Notes under the pieces: model-generated
Database searches by the model: none
What the model was told of the DNA's origin: nothing
Seen by the model: the letters and a program-made list of their open reading frames with translations, nothing else
Part shown: positions 1 to 8,424 of the stretch, one piece after another
How positions within the stretch are numbered: the first letter of the stretch is position 1
How the letters are laid out: every line of letters begins with the position of its first letter
Position numbers and translations under genes: made by a program
DNA from: Bdellovibrionales bacterium
GTDB lineage: Bacteria; Bdellovibrionota; Bdellovibrionia; Bdellovibrionales; Bdellovibrionaceae
Direction of reading: 5' to 3'
NCBI GenBank assembly: GCA_016713585.1
Contig: JADJOV010000003.1
Span: 122,887 to 186,886 of the forward strand
DNA length: 64,000 nt

Positions 1-2
1 AA

Positions 3-1079
3 CTCGTTCTTTCGCAGAAGAATTTCGCGCCCAACAAACATGCGAAAGCCCTGGCGAAATATTTTACTGAACCCTTTACAGAGCAGGATGTAAAGGCGAG
101 CATTCACTCGGCCTCTGAGCTTCAAGATTTTCTTTTCGAGAAGGTCTACCCAGCCCTGCGAGGCTCGAGTCGTCAACTTAGTCAATTGGCTGAGCAAATT
201 TCTGCCGCTCCAGCTGGGCAGGCAGCACTGATATTGGACAATAGAATGTTGTACTCGAATGGAAGCTTTAGCGATGGAATTGATCGCTTTAAAGTAGTTG
301 GTAAAGCTGAGATTTTGAGCCTTCTGGCCGCCCAGGAGTCCGCCTTGTCCCAAATTTCTTTTTCGCTAGCATACAATATCGATGGAATACAGATTGTTGC
401 TGAAAGAATGGGAAAGGCAATTGGTTTCGACGGTGTCGCTTTTGATAAGCTCTCGGGTGTTACTGCGGAAGAGCGCAACGAGGTGCTAGACGAGGTCTTG
501 AAGGCCTATCCGAATTATTTGCACCGCAATCAGAAGTACGAATCGGCGTTGGCGCGGTCTTTCGTTCACTTGAAGCGATCTGCAGTGTACCTGAAGAATA
601 GTTGGCTTGATCTAAAGTCGAGACCGAGTGGGAGTGCGTTTTCAGTTTTTGCTCCTGATTTGATTAGGGCCTACGGTTACGAGAAGCAAGTAGATGCAGG
701 TGTGGAAAAATGGATTCAGACCATTGAATCCAAGAAGCCGGTCACTCTTCGAAGTGCCGTAACAGGGGAGCCCGTGACTGTTTCCTTGAGGCCATTTTTT
801 CTCAAAGAGACGGCCCTTTCAAATCTCCATGAACTGCTCCCGACTGAATTTGTGGGTGGAAAGAAACTCGCAAAGGAGATCTTAGTCGAAGGAAAAACAG
901 AGAAGGTTGAATATAGAAGCTTTGAAAAGGGCTCGCCAGCCAATTGGAATATCGCGGCCTACAAACGCTATTTTCCTGAAGTGAAATCAGCGGAAGATGT
1001 TAGGAAGGCAATCCGAGTGGTTGGCTCTGCGTGGGGCGGTGGTCCCACTTTCTTTCCTCTTGGATCTATGCTTCAATAG
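3..1079 (+). CDS. Hypothetical protein, 5' end cut by window edge
   Basis: The frame is already open at base 3 and runs 358 codons to TAG at 1077-1079, so the gene begins before the window. A TTG at 186 could serve as a start, but the upstream codons read smoothly in the same frame and look coding. I recognise no domain. The visible part is soluble, with no membrane segment, and ends in a glycine-rich tail (WGGGPTFFPLG). The next gene starts on the base directly after the stop, so the two are very likely cotranscribed and possibly translationally coupled. By position it may belong to the lipid-type cluster that follows. Function unknown. Confidence 0.6.
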   Translation, partial: LVLSQKNFAPNKHAKALAKYFTEPFTEQDVKASIHSASELQDFLFEKVYPALRGSSRQLSQLAEQISAAPAGQAALILDNRMLYSNGSFSDGIDRFKVVGKAEILSLLAAQESALSQISFSLAYNIDGIQIVAERMGKAIGFDGVAFDKLSGVTAEERNEVLDEVLKAYPNYLHRNQKYESALARSFVHLKRSAVYLKNSWLDLKSRPSGSAFSVFAPDLIRAYGYEKQVDAGVEKWIQTIESKKPVTLRSAVTGEPVTVSLRPFFLKETALSNLHELLPTEFVGGKKLAKEILVEGKTEKVEYRSFEKGSPANWNIAAYKRYFPEVKSAEDVRKAIRVVGSAWGGGPTFFPLGSMLQ

Positions 1080-3275
1080 TTGAGCCGCCTTCTTCGCGCC
1101 ATTCATTTTCAACTGATTGTTGTCTTAAGGGGGGTCAAAAAAAGGCCTTTCCTTTTTTTGAGTTGTTTTGCTCTCTTAATACTGACTAGTCTCTACGGTC
1201 TTCAGTTTCTGAAGGTCAACTATTCCACGTTTGAACTTCTAGACAGAAGCCTGTTGAGTTATGAATCAGCCAGAACTCTTCGTGATGAGTTTGGTGATAA
1301 AAATATTCTCACTTTGCAGATCCGAAAGGAAGAGGCCTTTACTCAACAAGATCTCTGTGAGCTTTATGAAATTTATGAAGCAGATTTTCTCCTGTCAAAG
1401 GAAGCAGAGGTTTTGAGTTCCCCCTTCGATTGGCGTCAGGGAACTATGACTGATGGGCGAATCTGGTTCCCGCTGGTGCTTTCCAAACCCTGCCAAATTG
1501 AAAAGTCATTGAAGCAGATTCTGAGCGAGAATCCGGCGAGCTATCAGAGTTTTTATTTTGGGGCTGATCAAAGATCCCTCGTTTTTATTCTACGAATTCA
1601 TGGAAAAGACATTGTGGAGATTCAAGAGAGACTTGAAATGCAAATTAGGACGAAGTTGGAGGCCTCGAAAAGCGGACTGAAGTCTTTTTGGCTTGGTGAG
1701 CCAGTTTACGAGAGACATATGAAGGCGGGCAACGAATCCATGGGTTTGGTGAACTTCGTGGCTGTCATTGTGATCATTTTTTTTCTGTTTTTCTTTTTCC
1801 ATTCGAAGATTATTTTTGGGATGTTTTTGATGGCTGTATTGCCAGCTATCGTTGTGATCCATGGGCTGATGGGAATCTTGGGGCATGATTTGAATCTGCT
1901 TTCGCTTGGGGTTTTTCTAATGCTTCTGGTGGCTGTGATCGAGGATTTTTCGTTTGTCTTCTCCGGGATCGATTTTCGGGGCCTCAAGTGGCGGAAAAAT
2001 TTTCGTCAATGCCTTTGGCCTGGTTTTCTCACCTCGTTAACAACGGTACTTGGCTTTGGGTCGCTTGTTCTCACGGACGTGCAAATGGTCAGGCGCTTTG
2101 GTTTCTATATGGCTTTAGGTGCAATTCTTGAGTGGGCACTCCTTTTTATATTTATTCCAAGTGTCTTGCATTTGCTAAAAAATCACCCATTTCTGTTACG
2201 TTACGGTGCCCGTTCGAGTGCCCAACCGCGAGAATTGAAACCCTCTTTCTTTTCACAGAGAATGCTGAGTAGAAAATTTGTGCTGTTGGGTCTTGTCCTG
2301 GTGCCCTTGGGCTTTGTGGCACTTTTTCACCTGAATCTAAACACAACACCATCTGGTCTTTTTTCAAAACAACATCCAATCAATCTGTCTCGGGCAGAGT
2401 TTTTGAAAAACCTGAACTATGATGTTGATCTGAGTTTGCTTTTTTCTCGTTCTGTTTCTTCAGAAAGAGTTGCTCAAGTTCTTGAGCAAATTCGAGCAAA
2501 TGAAATCGTTTCTCGTATCGAGTCCCTCGACGGACACATTGCCGATGCCCTTCAAAAGATTCCTGAAGAATTTAGAAATGGGCTAGATACTGATATGAAG
2601 TATTCCGCTGGAGCGCAAAGATTTCGATCGACAAAATTGCAAGAGAGGGCCGTGATTCATCTGAAGGTATCAGATCTTCAGCGGATTCAAAGTTTCATTA
2701 GAGGGGCCGAGAAGACTTGTGGTAATGACTGTGAAGTTGTGGGCGCAATGGCCTCTTTTGCTGAGCTGGGAATGGGAGTGTTGAAGGCCCTTCAAGAAAG
2801 CCTCTTTGTGGGATCCTTGCTTGTTTTTTTAACTCTCTTTTTTGTGAGTAGATCCCGTGGCTTTCCATTGGGTTCTTGTTTTTTAGTATCAGCCACAGCG
2901 CTTGTCGCACCTATGGCAATTCTCTGTTTGTTTGCGTTTTTTCAAGTGGAAATGAATCTTGTTAATTGTCTTTGCTTCTCAGGCCTTCTTGGGATAGCAG
3001 GGGACAATATTTTTCAATATGTTTTGTCAGGCAGACGACACAACCTGACTGATTTAGATATTGTAAGGAAATGGAAACCATCACTCTTTGTGGGTTTGAC
3101 AATGTGTTTTTTGTGCTTAAGTTTTGTCGTTTCAGCTTTTGTCGCAGTTCGATCCTTAGGGATTTGGCTCTGTGGCGGCTTCGCCCTAGGTCTGCTCACT
3201 GACTATTTCTTTACGCGGGCTCTGTTGTTGCCCCAGACTCGAGCGAAGGGCTCCACGCCTTTGAGGCTCACCTAA
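1080..3275 (+). CDS. MMPL/RND-family membrane exporter
   Basis: This 731-residue protein has the two-fold RND/MMPL layout: a membrane helix near residues 24-46, a roughly 170-residue periplasmic loop, five helices at about 222-365, a second half starting with a helix near 400, another loop, and five helices at about 578-715. Acidic residues sit inside helices in both halves (VAVIEDFSF near 289 and GIAGDNIFQY near 641), as in proton-coupled RND carriers. Family members move lipids, hopanoids or lipid-linked metabolites out of the inner membrane. The TTG start abuts the upstream stop codon. The gene is convergent with, and overlaps by about 90 bases, the carboxyltransferase gene of the neighbouring biosynthetic cluster, which suggests it exports that product. 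The family call is firm; the cargo is inference. Confidence 0.8.
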   Translation: MSRLLRAIHFQLIVVLRGVKKRPFLFLSCFALLILTSLYGLQFLKVNYSTFELLDRSLLSYESARTLRDEFGDKNILTLQIRKEEAFTQQDLCELYEIYEADFLLSKEAEVLSSPFDWRQGTMTDGRIWFPLVLSKPCQIEKSLKQILSENPASYQSFYFGADQRSLVFILRIHGKDIVEIQERLEMQIRTKLEASKSGLKSFWLGEPVYERHMKAGNESMGLVNFVAVIVIIFFLFFFFHSKIIFGMFLMAVLPAIVVIHGLMGILGHDLNLLSLGVFLMLLVAVIEDFSFVFSGIDFRGLKWRKNFRQCLWPGFLTSLTTVLGFGSLVLTDVQMVRRFGFYMALGAILEWALLFIFIPSVLHLLKNHPFLLRYGARSSAQPRELKPSFFSQRMLSRKFVLLGLVLVPLGFVALFHLNLNTTPSGLFSKQHPINLSRAEFLKNLNYDVDLSLLFSRSVSSERVAQVLEQIRANEIVSRIESLDGHIADALQKIPEEFRNGLDTDMKYSAGAQRFRSTKLQERAVIHLKVSDLQRIQSFIRGAEKTCGNDCEVVGAMASFAELGMGVLKALQESLFVGSLLVFLTLFFVSRSRGFPLGSCFLVSATALVAPMAILCLFAFFQVEMNLVNCLCFSGLLGIAGDNIFQYVLSGRRHNLTDLDIVRKWKPSLFVGLTMCFLCLSFVVSAFVAVRSLGIWLCGGFALGLLTDYFFTRALLLPQTRAKGSTPLRLT

Positions 3276-4700
3276 CTGAGGCAAGGGAAAGGCTTTCAAA
3301 AAGAGGTCAAGAATAGAGCCAACTTCATCAAGAGAAATGACTTTCCGGATCGTTCCTTCTTTGACTAGATCCGAAAGATCCGGGCTATGCCCCGCTTGAG
3401 TGCGGATCCACTCGGCCTTTGACTTCGGATTTTTATCCACCATTTGGGTAATGATCTCATCAGCCATCACGCCAATCTTTGAGCCTTTCAGGGCATAGAG
3501 CCCCCAGGAATTATGAACCTGTGGCAAGGCCAACATTCCACTTCCGCCAAAACAGCGGCCGGCAATAAAACCAACTCGGCCAAACGGATAGTCAATGAGA
3601 TCTTCGACTAAAGCGACTGTTTTTTTAAGAATATTGAAATCGCTGTTTTTCTTGCGAGGATCTCCTCCCGGAGTGTCCGTGAAAATGACCAATGGCAATT
3701 TAAGGGCCTTAAACAAATTTAAGCATTCATGATACTTTTCAATCATCTTGTGATCTATCAAATTCGACGAATGAGAAATTGGGTTCATCATTAATCCCAG
3801 AATGCGACCGCTTCGTCTGATTAAATAACACTGGCCAGGGCCGGAGTGAGAGGGAAGGATTTCCATAGATTCATTGGCAAATGACCTAAGAAAGGCCTTT
3901 TGCCTATCATCACAAGGGCTCAATAAATCTGTCGGAATTTCGCCGAGAGAAAAGTCTCCGCGTTGAAAAACTCCCTCGAGAGAAAAAACCGGTGTCTCAC
4001 CCCTAACAAAAGTCAAAAATTGGGCAACGCGCCCCAGGGCTGAGTGGATCGACGTCGTTTGCTCATGAACGAGAAGATGGAGTGCGATTTGATGGTCGGC
4101 ACAGGCATACTGATGGTAATTTTCTGCTTGCCCGAAAAACTGATGTATAATCCCAGGCCCAGTCAAGTTAATCAATGTTTCAGGAGTTGCGGCAATCCGA
4201 AAATGTCCCTGAGCGAAGAAAACTGCTGCCGCCCCTAAGACATGTCGGTCGCCAACAGTTATCAAGACCCGCTGCCGCTTAACCATCAAAAGTTCGCGAA
4301 TTACTCCCCAAATCGAGTCAAAAATCGTTCGTGCATGATGAACGCGGACCCCTCCTGAATTCAAATAAAAAATGAGAGGAGCTGAGTTTCCTTCATCCCG
4401 CATAAGATTAAAAAACTTATAGAGGATGGCCAAGTTATCTTCTGAGAAACTTCCACCGCGTTCTAAAGCCACCGTCAGGATCAGGTAACAATATATCCTC
4501 TCGCTGGCGTTCTTGGGTCGGCTCTTGACGTTGTTATTGAAATCGCTATTCAAAGTTGCATCTGTATCAAAGACTTTAAATACTCGAAGACCTGTGGCAT
4601 GAGTCGTTGAATTATCTGGCAAAACTTCAAGCTTATTCCGAGCTTGTAGATTGAGTTGAGAAAAAATATCTTCGATCCAAGGATCCAGGTTTTCCGCCAT
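3186..4700 (-). CDS. Two-domain carboxyltransferase, malonate-decarboxylase beta/gamma-like
   Basis: The 504-residue protein is a fusion of two crotonase-fold carboxyltransferase halves. The N-terminal half carries SGGVR (115-119) and a GPGII turn (181-185), as in MdcD/AccD-type beta subunits. The C-terminal half carries DTPGGDPRK (342-350) and GRCFGGSGMLAL (381-392), as in MdcE/AccA-type subunits. I see no zinc-finger cysteine set and no biotin-carrier domain, which fits biotin-independent malonate decarboxylase better than acetyl-CoA carboxylase. Such an enzyme decarboxylates a malonyl thioester, and an acyl carrier protein gene lies close by on the other strand. The gene is divergent from the crotonase gene, with a 107-base shared promoter region. 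Its last 90 bases overlap the exporter gene tail-to-tail, so the exact C-terminus is uncertain. Substrate not established. Confidence 0.7.
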   Translation of the reverse strand: MAENLDPWIEDIFSQLNLQARNKLEVLPDNSTTHATGLRVFKVFDTDATLNSDFNNNVKSRPKNASERIYCYLILTVALERGGSFSEDNLAILYKFFNLMRDEGNSAPLIFYLNSGGVRVHHARTIFDSIWGVIRELLMVKRQRVLITVGDRHVLGAAAVFFAQGHFRIAATPETLINLTGPGIIHQFFGQAENYHQYACADHQIALHLLVHEQTTSIHSALGRVAQFLTFVRGETPVFSLEGVFQRGDFSLGEIPTDLLSPCDDRQKAFLRSFANESMEILPSHSGPGQCYLIRRSGRILGLMMNPISHSSNLIDHKMIEKYHECLNLFKALKLPLVIFTDTPGGDPRKKNSDFNILKKTVALVEDLIDYPFGRVGFIAGRCFGGSGMLALPQVHNSWGLYALKGSKIGVMADEIITQMVDKNPKSKAEWIRTQAGHSPDLSDLVKEGTIRKVISLDEVGSILDLFLKAFPLPQLGEPQRRGALRSSLGQQQSPRKEIVSEQT

Positions 4701-4807
4701 AGAGAGAACCTACCCAGGTAACGGATTTTAATCAACCTCTCTACCACAAAAACTTGCAAAGGAAATGCTTTTGAGTTCTACTCCTGGAGTGGATCTGGAG
4801 GAATTTT

Positions 4808-5572
4808 ATGAGATCAATTAAGGATGTCTTTGAACTTGGAATAGAAAATAAATTTCTTTGGATTCAATTTAATCGTTTGAAAGAAGCCAACCCCTTTTCA
4901 AGGGTTCTCACCCAAGAGTTGATGAGGGTTCTAGCTGAAGTTGAACTGGACCCCGAGATCAAGGGCGTCGTCTTGACCGGCGGAATTGGTCGCTCGTTTA
5001 GCACAGGTGGTGATTTCAATGATGTTGCTCGTTTGTCAAAACGGGAAGAAGTTTTTGAATACTTAAATGAAATTATTGACCTGTACCAGGCGATTTTAAG
5101 AGTGACTAAACCAACCCTGGCGTTGGTTGATCATTATGCCATAGGTCAGGGGCTTCAGGTGGCGTTAATGACTGATTGGAAAATTGCAAGCAGTCGTACC
5201 AAAATATCAATGCCTGAACTTAAAAATGGAGTGGCTTGTCCGTTGGGGGCTCTTATTTTGGAGACCTTATTTGGGCGCGCAGCGATGCTGAAAGATGTGA
5301 TCGGGTGTTCAATGCTCAGCCTCGAGAGCGACAGGATGAGTCAATTTTTTGAACAAATCGTGGGTGAAGCCGATCTGTTCTCTGCGGGAAACAAATGGAT
5401 CGAGCGAGTTTTAGAATACCCAGAGGTTCCTTTTCGACTGACTAAGAGAATTCAAAACAAGCGATTTATTGTGTTACTCGAGGATATAAGGGAGGATGCG
5501 GCGGAAGCCCATATTCAATCTATTTTGGCAAGAACTGGCCAGGCTCATTTTCAGAAAATTCTGAATCGCTGA
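4808..5572 (+). CDS. Enoyl-CoA hydratase/isomerase (crotonase) family protein
   Basis: A 254-residue protein of normal crotonase length. The first oxyanion-hole segment GIGRSFSTGGDF (residues 59-70) is typical. The second lies in the AIGQGLQVALMTDWKIAS stretch, where the usual AGGG turn is replaced by IGQG. MPELKNG follows and supplies a candidate acidic residue. The start is set by a strong GGAGG six bases before ATG at 4808. It is the first gene of a rightward run whose later members sit 6 bases apart or overlap. Crotonases act on acyl thioesters by hydration, isomerisation, decarboxylation or C-C bond formation, and sequence alone does not say which applies here. The adjacent ACP suggests an ACP-bound rather than a CoA-bound substrate (inference). 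Confidence 0.8.
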   Translation: MRSIKDVFELGIENKFLWIQFNRLKEANPFSRVLTQELMRVLAEVELDPEIKGVVLTGGIGRSFSTGGDFNDVARLSKREEVFEYLNEIIDLYQAILRVTKPTLALVDHYAIGQGLQVALMTDWKIASSRTKISMPELKNGVACPLGALILETLFGRAAMLKDVIGCSMLSLESDRMSQFFEQIVGEADLFSAGNKWIERVLEYPEVPFRLTKRIQNKRFIVLLEDIREDAAEAHIQSILARTGQAHFQKILNR

Positions 5573-5578
5573 TTTCAG

Positions 5579-5800
5579 ATGAAATCTTTCTTAGAATTGC
5601 TCGAAAAGAGATTTCCAGAAAAGAGACCCCTTGTGGAAGATCTGCGACTGAAAGAGGATCTTAGGTTGGATTCAATTGATCTTATTAAGATTGCAGTTGA
5701 GGTTCATCAAATTTTTGGAGTTGATCTCGGGGAATTTGCAGATCGGGGTCAACTCTTAAGCACAATAGCGGATATTGAAAAATGTATCGTCAAAAAGTAA
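5579..5800 (+). CDS. Acyl carrier protein
   Basis: A 73-residue acidic helical protein with LRLDSIDLIKI around Ser32, the serine expected to carry 4'-phosphopantetheine. Length and the DS(I/L) motif match free-standing ACPs. It begins 6 bases after the crotonase stop, and its last 19 bases overlap the start of the next gene, so the three are coupled. It sits in a cluster of acyl-processing enzymes and is most likely a dedicated carrier for that pathway rather than the housekeeping fatty-acid ACP, which normally sits beside fab genes (none are visible here). Confidence 0.85.
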   Translation: MKSFLELLEKRFPEKRPLVEDLRLKEDLRLDSIDLIKIAVEVHQIFGVDLGEFADRGQLLSTIADIEKCIVKK

Positions 5801-6966
5801 TCATCCTTCGTTCCAAGGCCTTTGTTTTTCCCTTTGAGAAGCCATTGGATCAGTTTATTTTTGGCGGCGAGACACTTTTAGAAAGACTTAAGAGACAGCT
5901 GACCCATGCAGGGATTGAGTTCACTCTCGATGAAAAATCCACTGACCAGGAAACTCGTATAGAAGCAAATTTTGTGGCGTCTGATTCCTTTTGGAAATTT
6001 TTTTCAAAAGGTGAAGTGCCTGAGAACATCGAATGTACTTATAATTCTGTATTAACAAATCTTCATTCCCTTCTTCAGACTCAACGGGTGCCCTTTGGTT
6101 TTGGTTCGGGGTTGCTCAAACAGGAAGATCTTTTAACAGTACATTCTGGTTTGCCTCGAGCCATATACGGGGGAGAGCACTTTGTGTGTCGCTTCCCTTC
6201 AGTGTTCTTTCAGCCCATCCAAAACTGGGTTGAGTTAATCAAGGCGTCCTCTTTGGTCGGTCGCGAAAAGACCAGCGAGTCCATTTTAAAGTTTCGTCCT
6301 TGGGTGGGGCAAAAACTGCTCGATCGTATTGTCCAGCACCCAGTTTTGTCTTCGAAATTTAATAAAATTGGCCGTCATTCACGAATTCATCCAACAAGTC
6401 GTCTAGAGGGTTGCCAAGTCGGCGACCATGTCGAAATTGGTCCCTATTGCTATCTTCGAGCCAGCGTGATCGGTCACCGGGTCACAATACGAGAGCATTC
6501 TTCGATCAAAGCTTCAGTCATCGGATCAGGATGTTTTCTGGCTTCGGCAGATTTATTTAATACTTATCTTGGGGACGGGTGCAGTATTTTCACGTCAATG
6601 CTTCATAATTCTTGTCTTGGGGACAATTGTTTTATTGGTGGCGCTAGCGGTTTTTCGGACTTTAATGCAATGGCGAGTTCGATTCGTTTGTCAGCGACCC
6701 AAGAGTTAAATCTGCAAGAGTCAAAGACCCAAGCAACTCAAAAGGTGAGCGAGCCTTTTTTAGGGAGTGCCGTGGGCGAGGGATCGTTTATAGGCGCCGG
6801 TCTTATTTTTCAAAGTGGTCTCGCGATCCCTGCACGGACCAAAATTCTGAATGGGGAAATGATTTCAAAATTGGGATCTGCCGCGGGAAAAATTTACGTA
6901 AGCCACAATGGTCGTCTGACAAGTCTTCCCCAAAGCTTCCTTCGACAGGGCGAAGCCAATGCTTGA
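5782..6966 (+). CDS. Left-handed beta-helix (hexapeptide) protein, GlmU C-domain-like
   Basis: The 394-residue product has an N-terminal region (about 1-190) without a recognisable catalytic motif, then imperfect hexapeptide repeats from about 195 to 300 (IGRHSRIHPTSRLEG, VGDHVEIGPYCYLRA, VIGHRVTIREHSSIKA, LGDNCFIGGASGF). This is the left-handed beta-helix of acyltransferases and sugar-nucleotidyltransferases such as GlmU or LpxA. The usual N-terminal GlmU nucleotide-binding loop is not seen, so acyl transfer is likelier than nucleotidyl transfer (inference). The ATG lies inside the ACP gene, and the next gene starts 8 bases before this stop. In this setting it could transfer an ACP-bound acyl group or act as a trimeric scaffold. 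Confidence 0.6.
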   Translation: MYRQKVIILRSKAFVFPFEKPLDQFIFGGETLLERLKRQLTHAGIEFTLDEKSTDQETRIEANFVASDSFWKFFSKGEVPENIECTYNSVLTNLHSLLQTQRVPFGFGSGLLKQEDLLTVHSGLPRAIYGGEHFVCRFPSVFFQPIQNWVELIKASSLVGREKTSESILKFRPWVGQKLLDRIVQHPVLSSKFNKIGRHSRIHPTSRLEGCQVGDHVEIGPYCYLRASVIGHRVTIREHSSIKASVIGSGCFLASADLFNTYLGDGCSIFTSMLHNSCLGDNCFIGGASGFSDFNAMASSIRLSATQELNLQESKTQATQKVSEPFLGSAVGEGSFIGAGLIFQSGLAIPARTKILNGEMISKLGSAAGKIYVSHNGRLTSLPQSFLRQGEANA

Positions 6967-8424
6967 TTTTCAGCCGCTCCCAAAACTTGCTTTGATCACT
7001 GAGATGTTCAGTGGACCTATCAAGACCTTGATTGGCGACTATTGAGACTAATTGAAAGTCTTCGTTTGTTGGATTTGAGCCCGGGAGATGTCGTATGGGT
7101 GGAAGCTCAAAATAATAGCTTTGGGCTCCTATCTATGTTGGCCTGCTGGAAATTAGATCTTTGCTTGGTTCCGATTGATCCAGAATCGACAGCGGATCAG
7201 TTGAGGGCGCTATCATTCTCTCTGACTCCGAGGCTTTTTATTGTCTCCGAGTCGTTTGATGAGAGTCGGTTCGTTATGCCCCAGTCCTTTCTTCGAATTG
7301 GCCTGTTGGGTGATGTTTTAATAAGCAAAATTCTTCCGGGTGCTCATCGAAATCTCGCAAATATTTCTATGATACAATTGAGCTCTGGAACAACGGGCGC
7401 TCCGAAGAAGATTTGTCTGAGTAAAGAGGCGATACTCTGGCGAGCTGCTGCAATTAAGAAAGCCTTGAATTTGACCGGTGAGGATCGAACTCTATGCACG
7501 GTTCCAATCAGTCACTCCCATGGAGTTGACTGTCTGATTCTTCCGACATTGCTTGCGCAGGGTGTAGTTGTTTTATTTGAGCCCAAGACGGCCTACCCAT
7601 ATAGAATCTTGAAGTGGATTGAAGAGTATCGAATTTCTTTTTTTAGCTCAGTGCCACAAATGTATCACCAGTTTAATTTATTGGAACGCCCTGATCAGTA
7701 TGATTTGAGCTCTCTCCGCAATGCATTTTGTGGAAGTGCCGCCCTTTCTGACGACATTGCTCCGCGCTTTTTGGCGAATTTTGGAATTAGGCTAAAACAG
7801 GGCTACGGGCTTGCTGAAATTGGGGTAATTACTTTGAATCAAAATGTCAGTGACAGTCCGGCATGTTCAATTGGTCTTCCAATGGACGGAACAAATATTA
7901 GAATCACCGCAGAGGGCGAACTGGTAGCGGCAAGTCCAGGATTATTTTCCTGTTATTTGGATGATTCCAAGCTGACGGCAAGTCGATTGATCAGTGGTGA
8001 GTTGATGACCGAAGATTTGGTCAGTAGGGATTCTCATGGGTCCCTTTTGCTCATCGGGCGAAAATCTGAGTTTCTCAATGTCCTAGGTCAAAAATTTTAC
8101 CCGCGTGAGGTCGAAGATCTTCTGCATGGATTTTCGGGAATTTCGAATTGTGCACTTGTTTCTGAAGCAAACCTAGAGAGAGGGGATCTTCCAGTTTTAC
8201 ATCTTGAATCTGGAGTGCGAGATCGAGAGCACCAAAGGCTCATTGAAAAGGAGATTGAGGGTTTTTTGAAGGTTCGTCTGCTAGAGTATAAAATCCCGAA
8301 ATTGTTTTGTTGGCATGTTAGTTTTCCTAAGAGTTCTTTGGGCAAGGTTTTGCGAGAAAATCTCCGACAGAGTTTTGGACCCACCAAGAAAAACTTGTTT
8401 GCGACAGGAGAGATTACTTCATGA
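6959..8424 (+). CDS. AMP-forming acyl ligase / adenylation enzyme (one indel)
   Basis: ANL-superfamily ligase that activates a carboxylic acid as an acyl-adenylate, probably for loading on the nearby ACP. Visible motifs: SSGTTGAPKK (nucleotide loop), GYGLAEIG, the hinge region LIGRKSEFLNVLGQKFYPRE, and a C-terminal PKSSLGKVLR with the catalytic lysine. ATG at 6959 overlaps the previous stop by 8 bases and reads 28 codons that look like a normal ligase N-terminus, then hits TGA at 7043. The main frame continues from 7042. Adding one T at 7042-7043 joins them into 488 residues. The break is therefore read as a sequencing indel, though a real frameshift cannot be excluded. The stop overlaps the next start by 4 bases (ATGA). 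Confidence 0.8.
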
